DNA of 64,000 nucleotides, from the NCBI GenBank assembly GCA_963794185.1, contig CAWCDM010000072.1:62001-126000 (forward strand). The letters run 5' to 3'. The DNA comes from JAMXLO01 sp963794185 (GTDB lineage: Bacteria > Pseudomonadota > Alphaproteobacteria > Acetobacterales > Acetobacteraceae). This document shows positions 37,422 to 46,159 of this stretch, in pieces; within the stretch, counting starts at the first letter, position 1; every line of letters begins with the position of its first letter. A model generated the notes under the pieces. It had not been told where the DNA came from. It worked only from the letters and a program-made list of their open reading frames with translations, and ran no database searches. A program made the position numbers and the translations under genes.

Positions 37422-37573
37422 GTACACCTCTCCCGCTTGCGGGAGAGAGCCTGCCCCGAGCGAAGGCCGGCGCCGCCGCGCAGCGGCGGGAGAGGGTGCA
37501 ACCAAATGCCCGGTGCACCCTCTCCCGCGTCGCCAAAGCGACGCGACCTCTCCCGCAAGCGGGAGAGGTGTAC
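37422..37573. repeat. Intergenic palindromic repeat, GTACACCTCTCCCGC family (copy 2)
   Basis: A 152-bp element with the same perfect 15-bp inverted ends as the copy at 31055, and internal GGGAGAGGGTGCA / TGCACCCTCTCCC arms. It lies between the convergent cbtA and the sulfhydrylase gene, a typical place for a bidirectional terminator. Confidence 0.9.
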
Positions 37574-37609
37574 GCTGCTACGGTCGCTTGAGCTGCTCCA
37601 GCCAGCCCT

Positions 37610-38891
37610 TCAGACCGCCGCCGCCTCCAACGCCTGGTCTAGATCGGCAATCAAATCCTCCGCCGTCTCCAGTCCGATCGACAACCGTATCACGTCCGGC
37701 CCGGCACCTGCGGCAAGCCGCTGCTCGTCGCTCAGCTGCCGATGCGTGGTCGAGGCCGGATGCAGGATCAGGCTGCGCGTGTCGCCGATATTGGCGAGAT
37801 GGGAGAACAGCCGCACGCCTTCCACCAGCCTGATGCCAGCTTCATAGCCACCGCGCACGCCGAAGGTGAACACCGCACCGCCGCCGCGCGGCATGTACTT
37901 GCGGGCGAGCGCCTTGTACGGGCTCGAACTCCAACCCGGCATACGAAACCCATGCCACGCGCGGATGAGCCTCGAGATACTCCGCCACCTTCTGCGCGTT
38001 CGCGACGTGCCGCTCCATGCGCACGTGCAGCGTCTCGATACCGGTGATCGTCAGGAACGCATTCATTGGCGCCATCGTGGGGCCGTAGTCGCGCAATGCG
38101 ACGGCGCGCGCCTTGGTGGTGAAGGCGAAGTCGCCGAAATTCTCGTAGAAGCGCAGGCCGTGATACGCCGGCTCGGGCTCCGTCAGCGCCGGGAATTTTC
38201 CCCCGTTCGACCAGTCGAATCTACCCAACTCCACAACGACGCCGCCCAGCGAATTGCCGTGCCCGTCGAGGAATTTCGTGGTCGAGTGCACGATGAGATC
38301 GGCGCCCCACTCGAACGGCCGGCACAGGTACGGCGTCGCCAGCGTATTGTCGACGATCAGCGGAATGCCGGCGTCGTGCGCAATCCTTGCCACCGCTTCA
38401 AGATCGACGACGATGCCGCCCGGATTGGCCAGGCTCTCCAGGAAAATCGCCTTGCAGCGCGGCGTCAGCGCGCGGCGAAAATTCTCCGGATCGACCGGAT
38501 CGACGAAATGGCAGGTCCAGCCGAGCTTCTTGAACGACAGGCCGAACTGCGTCAGCGAACCGCCATACAGGTTGCGCGACGCAAGGAATTCGTCGCCCGG
38601 CTCCATCATGGTGGCAAAGATCAGAAACTGCGCGGCGTGGCCCGACGCGGCTGCGACCGCAGCCCGGCCGCCTTCCAGGCTGGCAACGCGCTCCTCCAGA
38701 ACCGCGACGGTCGGATTGGTCAGGCGCGCATAGATGTAGCCGAAGTTGTGCAGGTTGAAGAGCGACGCCGCGTGGTCGACATCGTCGAACACATAGGCCG
38801 TGGTCTGGAAGATCGGTGTGATGCGCGCGCCCGTGGTGGGATCGGGCGACGCGCCGGCATGGATCGCGCGCGTCTCGAAGCCGTAGCTGAC
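37610..38891 (-). pseudogene. O-acetylhomoserine sulfhydrylase (MetY-like), frameshifted, fused to the CoA-binding domain
   Basis: A Cys/Met-metabolism PLP enzyme making homocysteine from O-acetylhomoserine and sulfide. Markers are SYGFETRAIHAGASPDP, PIFQTTAYVFDDVDHAASLF, the PLP-lysine region IVHSTTKFLDGHG, and a C-terminal HPASTTHRQLSDEQ. Near 37930 an extra base shifts the frame (YAGL joins SSSPYKALARKYMP). The reading frame runs without a break from the preceding CoA-binding domain through a ~20-residue linker, and I see no in-frame ATG or GTG at the expected start. So either the two genes are fused or a start has been lost. Confidence 0.8.
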
Positions 38892-38954
38892 ATTCGCCGA
38901 CGGCAGCGTGCGAGGCTTCGCCCTGCGTTCGATCGGCGGCTCTGGCGCGCGGTT

Positions 38955-39423
38955 GCGGATGATGCCCGAATTCACGCCGCTCCATGACAGTTCGCCGCCC
39001 AGCCGGCCGAACTCGATCTTTGGACACCGGTTCATCACCACTTCGATACCCGCAGCCTCGGCGCGCGCCGCCGCTTCGTCGTTGCGGATGCCAAGCTGCA
39101 TCCACACCACCTTGGCGCCGATGGCGATGGCATCCTCGACGATCGGCGGCGCCGCCTCGGACGAGGCGGAAGATATCGACCATGTCGATCGGTTCGGGGA
39201 TGTCGCGCAGCGAGGCATACACATGCTCGCCCTGCAGCTCCTGTCCCGCTGCAGACGGATTGACCGGGATTACGCGGTAGCCTTTGCCCTGCAGATACTT
39301 CATCACGAAGTAGCTTGGCCGGTTCCAGTTGGTGGAAGCACCAACCATGGCGATCGTGCGTACCGTGGCCAGGATGCGGCGGATCTTCGCATCGGTGTAG
39401 GCAATCGGTTCGACCGCGGCCAT
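38955..39423 (-). pseudogene. CoA-binding (YccU-like) domain, frameshifted
   Basis: A CoA/NAD-binding Rossmann protein of the YccU family, starting at ATG 39423. IAMVGASTNWNRPSYFVMKYL is the nucleotide-binding segment and YRVIPVNPSAAGQ the second. Near 39168 one extra base shifts the frame (MVDIFR joins SSEAAPPIVEDAI). The rest, including VVWMQLGIRNDEAA and CPKIEFGRLGGELSW, matches the family. The frame then continues into the sulfhydrylase. This family is often encoded next to O-acetylhomoserine sulfhydrylase in alphaproteobacteria. Its role is unknown. Confidence 0.78.
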
Positions 39424-39543
39424 CGTGCATCCTCCTCGCTGCGCCTCGTACCAGCTAAGGCCGAGCGGGCGGGAATGACAATCGGCGATCGATTTTCTCC
39501 CGCGTCACGGATGCACACCGCGCGGTACCGGCCCTGCGCCCCC

Positions 39544-39765
39544 TCAGCAGCAGCCGCGGAACCTGCCCTTGCCGATGGCGTAGCGGGCGGCCTGGCGTTC
39601 ACGGAAGAACGCCTCGTAGTTCATCACCGGCAGGTCCGGATGCACACTCTGCCGGTGCGCGACATAGGTCTGGTAGTCGGGCACGCCGACCATCAGCCGT
39701 GCGGTCTGGACCACCCTTTCGCAGACCAGCCGCACACGCACACGTCCCGACACCGGCTCAGTCAT
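39544..39765 (-). CDS. YbdD/YjiX family small protein (CstA partner)
   Basis: A 73-residue soluble protein of the YbdD family. It contains the family core MVGVPDYQTYVAHRQSVHPDLP and the FFRERQAARY segment, and ends RFRGCC. In E. coli YbdD and its paralogue YjiX are needed for pyruvate uptake by the CstA-type carriers. Its ATG overlaps the end of cstA by 8 bp, so it is co-translated with the carrier. No frame problem is seen. Confidence 0.92.
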   Translation of the reverse strand: MTEPVSGRVRVRLVCERVVQTARLMVGVPDYQTYVAHRQSVHPDLPVMNYEAFFRERQAARYAIGKGRFRGCC

Positions 39766-41826
39766 CGCCGGCTCCCGCGAGCGCGCCGCCGACGCCGATC
39801 TCGTGCGTCGTGCTGGTCGGCGTGCCCAGCGCCCTGCGGCAGTGGATCACGCCGTAGACCACCATTGTGATCACCACGGCCGCGAACACCCCCGCGAGCG
39901 TCGCATCGACGTAATCGTTGAACACGACCCGGCCCATCTCGGCCAGTGTCTTGGCCGGGGCGAGAACCTTGCCATCGGCTATGGCGTCGCCGAATTTGCG
40001 CGCATGGGCGAGGAAGCCCACCTGCGCATCCGGGCTGAACACCTTCTCCAGCCCTGCCGTCACGGTACAGGCCACCAGCCACGTGGTCGGGACGATGGTG
40101 ACCCAGGCGTAGCGCTGGTGCTTCATCTTGAACAGCACCACGGTGCACAATCGTCAGTGCGATCGCCGCCAGCATCTGGTTGGCGGTGCCGAACAGCGGC
40201 CACAGGGTCCAAATGCCGCCCAGCGGATCGATCACGCCCTGATAGAGGAAGTAGCCCCAGAACAGGCACGCCACCGCGGAGCCGATGATGTTGTTGGCCC
40301 ACGATTCGGTTGACCTGAACGCGGGCACAACGTTGCCGACCAGGTCCTGGATCATGAAGCGGCAGACCCGCGTGCCGGCGTCCACCGTGGTGAGGATGAA
40401 CAGCGCCTCGAACAGGATGGCGAAATGGTACCAGATGCCGGCCAGCGCCTTGCCGCCGAGCAGGCCCGACAGGATGCTGGCCATCCCGACGGCCAATGTC
40501 GGCGCACCGCCGGTGCGCGACATGATGGTGGCCTCGCCCACGTCGCGCGCCATCTGGGTCAGCATGTCGGGTGTGACCGTGAAGCCCCAGGAGGTGATCA
40601 CCTGCGCCGCCTGTACCGGATCCGTGCCGATCAGCCCGGCGCCACTGTTCATGGCGAAATAGACCCCGGGATGGATCACCGTGGCGGCGATCATCGCCAT
40701 GATGGCGACGAACGACTCCATCAGCATCGCGCCGTAGCCGATCAGACGGATCTGCTGTTCGTTCTCGATCATCTTCGGCGTGGTGCCGGAGGCGATCAGC
40801 GAGTGCCAGCCGGAGACCGCTCCGCAGGCGATGGTGATGAACAGGAACGGGAACAGGCTGCCGGCCCAGACCGGGCCGCTGCCGTCGATGAAGCGCGTCA
40901 CCGCCGCCATCTGCAGATCGGGGCGGACGACGATGATGGCGACCGCCAGCAGCAGCACGGTGCCGACCTTCATGAAGGTGGACAGGTAGTCGCGCGGCGC
41001 CAGCAGCAGCCACACCGGCAGCACCGAGGCCACGAAGCCGTATCCGATGATGATCAGCGCCAGCGTGCCGCCCGGCAGGTTGAACCACGCGGCGAGATCA
41101 GGAGTCTCGGACACGGCCTTGCCCAGGACCAGCGCTGCCAGCAGCAGCACCGCGCCGAGCAGCGACATCTCGCCGATGCGGCCGGGCCGGATGAACCGAC
41201 TGTAGACACCCATGAGCAGGGCGATCGGAATGGTGCAGAACACGGTGAACGCGCCCCACGGGCTGCCCTTCAGCGCATTCACCACGACCAACGCCAGGAC
41301 AGCGAGCACGATGATGCAGATCAGCAGCACGCCGATGCCGGCGATCGCGCCGGGGACCGCGCCAAGCTCGGAGCGGATCATGTCGCCCAGCGAGCGGCCG
41401 TCGCGCCGTGTGGACAGGAACAGCACGACCATGTCCTGCACCGCGCCGGCGAACACGACGCCGGCGAGGATCCACAACGTGCCGGGCAGGTAGCCCATCT
41501 GCGCGGCCAGCACCGGTCCGACCAGCGGGCCAGCGCCGGCGATGGCGGCGAAATGGTGGCCGAACAGCACGTAGCGGTTGGTCGGCACATAATCCAGGCC
41601 GTCGTTGTGCCGATAGGCGGGCGTCGGCCGGCCCATGTCCACGCCGAGCACCTTGTTGGCGATGAACAAGCGCGTAGAAGCGGTAGGCGATGAAGTAGAT
41701 GCACACCGAGGCGACGACGAGCCAGGCGGCATTGACCGGCTCCCCGCGCGTCAGTGCCACGACGGCCAGGGAGATCGCGCCAAGCACGGCCACTCCCGCC
41801 CACAACAGCTTTGCCTGTAGTGTCAT
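39758..41826 (-). pseudogene. cstA: Carbon starvation protein CstA (peptide/pyruvate carrier), two frameshifts
   Basis: A ~690-residue membrane carrier induced by carbon starvation in other bacteria. The ATG is at 41826 (MTLQAKLLWAGVAVL). Near 41668 an extra base shifts the frame (IAYRFYA joins LFIANKVLGVDMGRPTPA). The long middle is intact, with FGHHFAAIAGAGPLVGPVLAAQ and SGTTPKMIENE. Near 40148 another extra base shifts it again before CTVVLFKMKHQRYAW. The last part reads to 39758 and overlaps ybdD. Two shifts in a housekeeping-type gene with an intact partner favour sequencing errors. Confidence 0.85.
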
Positions 41827-41992
41827 CGCTTCGCTCCCGTGCCAATCGGCTTTGCACTGATGGTGCGAGCCAGGCCGGGGTGCATTGGCCGGCCCCGGCT
41901 CACCTCATCGAGTTTTCCGATTACACGGCGCCGGCCTCGGCGCATTGACCTGGATCAAATGCGCCGGGAACTGCGATGGCGAGAAGCGCGGC

Positions 41993-42940
41993 CTACCTTG
42001 CCTGCTGGATCGCTGACAGGATCCATCGGCCGCCCGGCGAACGAATGAACGTCCACAGTTCGGTGGCCGTGACATGCTCGGTGGGGCTGCCGTCGACGAT
42101 GCGGCCGGACGCGTCGCGCGTCACATCGATCATCGAGAAGCGCATCGCTACCGTGGCGTATTCGCGATCGCCCTCGCGCCAGGCCTGCGCCAGGTCGCCC
42201 TGCAGCAGGCGCACGTCGGTGACCTCGTTGCGCACGCCCTGACTGGTTTGCTCTGCCAACTGTTCGGCGAAGTAGCTCAGCATCTCGGGCGTTGCCAGGG
42301 AACGCAGCGCGTTCAGGTCCTGCCGGCTCCAGGCGGCCTGAATGTTCTGCAGCAGCCGTTCGTATTCCTGGTAGTCCTGCGGGCCGATCTGGATCGGCGG
42401 CGGCCCGGCAGGTCCGCCCGCGCCTCCGAACGGACCCGGGCCCGGAGGACCCCCACGGGCAAAGATGCCCGGTCCGCCGGCCAAGGCGGGCGTGCGACCG
42501 CGGAACCACCGGAGCACGAACCGGACCAGCAGCACGATCAGGAAGATCTGCAGCAGGAAGCCCAGGAACCCGCCGAACCCCAGCCCGCCGCCGCCCATTA
42601 AGCCATGGCCGAACAGCAGGCCGCCGATGCCGGCACCGATCAGGCCGCCCATCAGCCCGGACATGAAGCCGGAACCACGCCCAAAGCCCGAGCCGAAGCC
42701 CGGCGAGCCGAAGCCGGGCGAGGGCGAGGCAAAGCCAGGCGAGGGACTGTTCGGCGTCATGCTGCGCTGCATCGGCTGGGCCGAATAGGGCGCGGTGCCG
42801 GTGGACGGCGGCGCCGACCAGGTCATGCTGCCGCGGCTGCCGAACGAGCCGCCGCCGCCGGCACGTGCGTCAGCCAGTCCGGGCGCGAGCGCGAGGCTCA
42901 GCGCGGCGACGGCGGCTAGCAGGCGCGGTGTGCGACGCAT
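41993..42940 (-). CDS. Tim44-like domain protein
   Basis: A 315-residue exported or membrane-bound protein. It has a signal peptide (MRRTPRLLAAVAALSLALAP), a Gly/Ser/Pro-rich stretch with repeated SPGFGSPGFG units (residues 60-90), a hydrophobic Gly-rich span, then a C-terminal Tim44 domain from about 180 (YERLLQNIQAAWSRQDLNAL, TPEMLSYF). This is the usual bacterial Tim44-like layout; the mitochondrial relative helps protein import, but the bacterial role is unclear. ATG 42940 is preferred over 42967 because GAGAGA precedes it and the signal peptide follows. Confidence 0.88.
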   Translation of the reverse strand: MRRTPRLLAAVAALSLALAPGLADARAGGGGSFGSRGSMTWSAPPSTGTAPYSAQPMQRSMTPNSPSPGFASPSPGFGSPGFGSGFGRGSGFMSGLMGGLIGAGIGGLLFGHGLMGGGGLGFGGFLGFLLQIFLIVLLVRFVLRWFRGRTPALAGGPGIFARGGPPGPGPFGGAGGPAGPPPIQIGPQDYQEYERLLQNIQAAWSRQDLNALRSLATPEMLSYFAEQLAEQTSQGVRNEVTDVRLLQGDLAQAWREGDREYATVAMRFSMIDVTRDASGRIVDGSPTEHVTATELWTFIRSPGGRWILSAIQQAR

Positions 42941-42992
42941 GGTGGCGTTTCTCTCTCTTGTGAGCATGCGACCGATATGGTGATGCGCCCGG

Positions 42993-44324
42993 TCAGCCGC
43001 CAGCCATGGTCATGCCTTCGACCCGCACGGTCGGCGAGTCTGTGCCACGGCGAAAGCGCAGGTCGTTGGCCGGTGTAAGGCGCGCAAACATCTCGAGCAG
43101 GTTGCCCGCGATGGTGATCTCCGCGACCGGTTCGGCAATCGCGCCGTCGCGGATCATGAAGCCGGCGGCGCCGCGGCTGTAATCGCCGGTGACGCCGTTC
43201 ACGCCCATGCCGATCAGCTCGGTGACGTAGAGCCCAAGCTTGATGTCCGCCATGAGTTCGGCCGGCGTGAGGCTGCCAGCGGCGAGATACAGATTGGTCG
43301 GCGAGGGCGACGGCGGACCGCCGGTGCCGCGCGAGGCGTGGCCGGTGGAATGCAATCCAAGCTGACGCGCCGAACGGCTGTCCAACAGCCAGGTCGTCAG
43401 CACACCGTCGTCGATCAGCGCCCGGGAGGCGGTCGGCGTGCCCTCGCCGTCGAATGGACGCGACCGCCCGCCACGTATGCGCCGGGGATCGTCGCGCACG
43501 GCAATCCCGGGTGCGAAGATGCGCTGGCCGAGTTTGTCCTTCAGGAAGGATGTGCCACGGGCCACCGAGGCGCCGTTGATCGCGCCGGCCAGATGACCCA
43601 GCAGCCCGCCAGCAACTCGCGGGTCGTAGATCACCGGCAGCTTCGCGGTGCTTGGCCTGGCCGGGTTGAGCCTGGCAATGGCACGCTCCGCCGCGCTGCG
43701 CCCGATCGCCGTGGGATCGTCCAGATCGGCGAGATGAACCGTGGAATGGTAGTCGAAGTCGCGCTGCATCCCTGTGCCGGCGCCGGCGATCGCCGAGGCG
43801 GATACCGAATGGCTGGTGCGGACCAGGCTGCCGGCAAAGCCCGCTGAGGTGACCAGGAAGACCTCAGTCCGACCGAAGCCGGCCTCCGCGCCTTCCGAAT
43901 TGGTGATGCCGGGAACCGCGAGCGCCGCATCTTCGGCGGCGGCGGCCCGGGCCACCAGTGCCTCGGTCGCCGGCTCGCTAGGGTCTTCCAGGTCCAGCGC
44001 CACGGTCTCCGGCGGTGCGGCGGTGTCGGCCAGGCCCGAGTACGGGTCTTCCGGCACCACACGGGCCATCGCGACGGCGCGTTCCGCCAGTTCCTTGAAG
44101 CTGGACGGCGCCACGGTGCTGGAGGATACGATGGCGGCCTGCTGCCCGAGGAACACCCGCAGACCAAGGTCCTGCCCCTCCGAGCGCTCGACGTGTTCCG
44201 TCTTGCCCAGCCTGCGCTGCACCGACAGCGAGGTCCCGGAAACCAGCACAGCATCCGCCGCATCCGCCCCCGCGGACCGGGCGTGGGCGATGAGATCGGC
44301 GAGCAGGTTCAGGGCGGCGGTCAT
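42993..44324 (-). CDS. pmbA: Metalloprotease-related PmbA/TldE
   Basis: A 443-residue protein of the TldD/PmbA family. Markers are GKTEHVERSEGQDLGLRVF, GLADTAAPPETVAL, LLDSRSARQLG and GVNGVTGDYSRGAAGF near the C-terminus. TldE/PmbA pairs with TldD to cut peptides such as microcin or antitoxin precursors; this subunit lacks the HExxxH zinc motif of TldD. No tldD is in the window. Its ATG overlaps the hicB stop (ATGA), so it is translated as part of the hicAB run. Confidence 0.92.
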   Translation of the reverse strand: MTAALNLLADLIAHARSAGADAADAVLVSGTSLSVQRRLGKTEHVERSEGQDLGLRVFLGQQAAIVSSSTVAPSSFKELAERAVAMARVVPEDPYSGLADTAAPPETVALDLEDPSEPATEALVARAAAAEDAALAVPGITNSEGAEAGFGRTEVFLVTSAGFAGSLVRTSHSVSASAIAGAGTGMQRDFDYHSTVHLADLDDPTAIGRSAAERAIARLNPARPSTAKLPVIYDPRVAGGLLGHLAGAINGASVARGTSFLKDKLGQRIFAPGIAVRDDPRRIRGGRSRPFDGEGTPTASRALIDDGVLTTWLLDSRSARQLGLHSTGHASRGTGGPPSPSPTNLYLAAGSLTPAELMADIKLGLYVTELIGMGVNGVTGDYSRGAAGFMIRDGAIAEPVAEITIAGNLLEMFARLTPANDLRFRRGTDSPTVRVEGMTMAGG

Positions 44325-44530
44325 GCGTCCACATACTCCGCCAGGCTGGAGGGTGCCGGAACGGGCAGCCCGTCGGCGCGCAGACCGTCAATGTGAAATC
44401 TGATCGCTTCCCGAATTTCCTGTTCGACCGTCTGGATTGTGGGTCCTGTCGCGACGCACCCTGGCAGGTCAGGTACATAGGCCGAATAGTTGCCGTCTGC
44501 CCGTTCGATCACCACCGCGTAGCGCATCAT
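44321..44530 (-). CDS. hicB: HicB family antitoxin
   Basis: A 69-residue HicB-type protein: RYAVVIERADGNYSAYVPDLPGC is the partial RNase H-like fold that neutralises HicA. No separate C-terminal DNA-binding domain is present; it is a short form. The start at 44530 overlaps the hicA stop as ATGA, and the stop overlaps the pmbA start in the same way. Such tight coupling on both sides is unusual for a toxin-antitoxin pair. Confidence 0.9.
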   Translation of the reverse strand: MMRYAVVIERADGNYSAYVPDLPGCVATGPTIQTVEQEIREAIRFHIDGLRADGLPVPAPSSLAEYVDA

Positions 44531-44721
44531 CGGATCCCTTTGAGACCGGACTGCTTCAATATGCTGTTCAGTGTGCCGGACGCCAAGTCGTCGGAAGGCT
44601 TCCCCGCGACCGTGACCCGGCCGACCTTCGTCGGGTGCTTGAACTGCCGGTGACTGCCGCGCTGGGCGATTTGCCGCCAGCCATCGTCTTCCAGTACCCG
44701 GATGATGTCGGAGACCTTCAC
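44527..44721 (-). CDS. hicA: HicA family mRNA interferase toxin
   Basis: A 64-residue double-stranded-RNA-binding-fold toxin: LEDDGWRQIAQRGSHRQFKHP carries the catalytic histidine (in GSH), followed by GRVTVAGKPSDDLASGTLNSIL. HicA cleaves mRNA without ribosome dependence. Gene order hicA-hicB is the usual one. It starts 16 bp after the M16 peptidase stop and sits inside a peptidase-to-pmbA gene run, so it may be read from that promoter as well as its own. Confidence 0.92.
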   Translation of the reverse strand: MKVSDIIRVLEDDGWRQIAQRGSHRQFKHPTKVGRVTVAGKPSDDLASGTLNSILKQSGLKGIR

Positions 44722-44737
44722 CGGGCACGATCGGCGG

Positions 44738-46003
44738 TCAGGCTGCCAGCGTCTCCACGATATCGGCCAGTGCCGGCACCCGTTCGGCCGGCCCCATCAC
44801 CGCCAGTGTCGGCTTCGCGCGGAACAGACGGGTGGCGGCGCGGCACACATCGTCGGTGGTCACCGCGTTGAGCTTGCCCACCGTCTCCTGGATCGGCACC
44901 ACCCTGCCGAACACCTGTAACTGCCGGGCAAGCTGCTCGCAGCGGCTGCCGGTGCTCTCCAGCGACATCAGCAGGCTGGCCTTCACCTGCGCCCGCGCCC
45001 GCGCCAGCTCCTGCTCGGTCACCGCGCTCTGCACCTTGCGCAGTTCCTCGAGCGTGACCGGGATCAGCTCCTCGGCCTCGCTCTCGCCGGTGCCGGCGTA
45101 GATGCCGAACAGCCCGCCATCCAGGAACGGCGAACTGAAGGAGTAAATCGAGTAGACCAGCCCGCGCTTCTCGCGCACCTCCTGGAACAGCCGCGACGAC
45201 ATGCCGCCGCCGAGCAGCGTGGAGAGCAGCAGGATCGGATAGTAGTCGCGCTCGCCATAGCCGACCGAGGGGAACCCCAGCACGATGTGCACCTGGTCGA
45301 GGTCTCGCGCCTCGCGGAACTCGCCCCCGCCGTAGCTGGCCGGCAGCATCGCAGGCAGCGGATCGTTCGCCAGATCGGTGAAATGCGTATTCACCAGATC
45401 GAGCACCTGCCCGTGGGTCAGCGCCCCGGCGGCGGCCACCACCACATTGGAGGCGGCATAGTGGCGGCGCATGTAGCCGGTCAGCATCGTCCGTGGCATC
45501 GAACGGATGCTGTCCTCGGATCCCAGCACCGGCCGGCCGATCGGCTGCGCGGGATAGGCGCATTCCTGGAAGCGGTCGAAGATGATGTCGTCGGGCGTGT
45601 CGTTCGCCTGGCCGATCTCCTGCAGGATCACGCCCCGCTCGCGTTCCAGTTCCTCGGGCTCGAAGGTGGAGTGGGTCAGGATGTCGCCGATGATGTCGGC
45701 GGCGAGCGCGGTATCCTCCTTCAGCACCTTGACGTAGTAGGCGGTCTGCTCGCGCGCCGTGTAGGCGTTGATGTGGCCGCCGACGGCCTCGATCTCCTCG
45801 GCGATCTGGGCGGCGGTGCGCCGTTCGGTGCCCTTGAAGGCCATGTGCTCGAGGAAATGCGAGACGCCGTTCTCGGTCTCCTGTTCGTGGCGTGAGCCGG
45901 TCGCGACATAGGCGCCGAGCGAGACGGTCTCTACCCGGTCCATCCGTTCGGTGACGACGGTCAGGCCGGACGGCAGGCGGGTGAGCTGGATGGCTTCATT
46001 CAC
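44738..46003 (-). CDS. M16 family zinc peptidase (processing-peptidase-like)
   Basis: A 421-residue insulinase-family peptidase. The inverted zinc motif HxxEH is HFLEH at residues 49-53 and the downstream ligand region is EREQ-like YTAREQTAYYVKVLKED. The C-terminal domain has GFPSVGYGERDYYP and LFQEVREKRGLVYSI, the Arg/Tyr substrate-binding pair. Relatives include mitochondrial processing peptidase and bacterial PqqF-like proteins. The start is GTG at 46003 (VNEAIQLTRLPSGLTV), with AAGGA 10 bases upstream. It heads the run leading to hicAB and pmbA. Confidence 0.93.
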   Translation of the reverse strand: MNEAIQLTRLPSGLTVVTERMDRVETVSLGAYVATGSRHEQETENGVSHFLEHMAFKGTERRTAAQIAEEIEAVGGHINAYTAREQTAYYVKVLKEDTALAADIIGDILTHSTFEPEELERERGVILQEIGQANDTPDDIIFDRFQECAYPAQPIGRPVLGSEDSIRSMPRTMLTGYMRRHYAASNVVVAAAGALTHGQVLDLVNTHFTDLANDPLPAMLPASYGGGEFREARDLDQVHIVLGFPSVGYGERDYYPILLLSTLLGGGMSSRLFQEVREKRGLVYSIYSFSSPFLDGGLFGIYAGTGESEAEELIPVTLEELRKVQSAVTEQELARARAQVKASLLMSLESTGSRCEQLARQLQVFGRVVPIQETVGKLNAVTTDDVCRAATRLFRAKPTLAVMGPAERVPALADIVETLAA

Positions 46004-46110
46004 GGGGATGGCGTTCCTTGGTTGAGCGCGGAGTGTATCGGCACCCGATATGGGGCCGCCAGAGGCCCGCCACAGGTCCCGACACGCCGATTCGCCGCAC
46101 AACGAAGAAG

Positions 46111-46131
46111 CGGCGGGGAATGACCCCGCCG
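46111..46131 (-). terminator. Decayed terminator of outer porin copy
   Basis: The stem CGGCGGGG / CCCCGCCG with a 5-base loop lies 30 bp past the porin stop. In the minus-strand direction the following tract is CTTCTTCG rather than the CTTTTTT of the inner copy, so this terminator is probably weaker. Confidence 0.6.
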
Positions 46132-46159
46132 CCGGTTTTCGCCGCGACCCGCGATGGGG

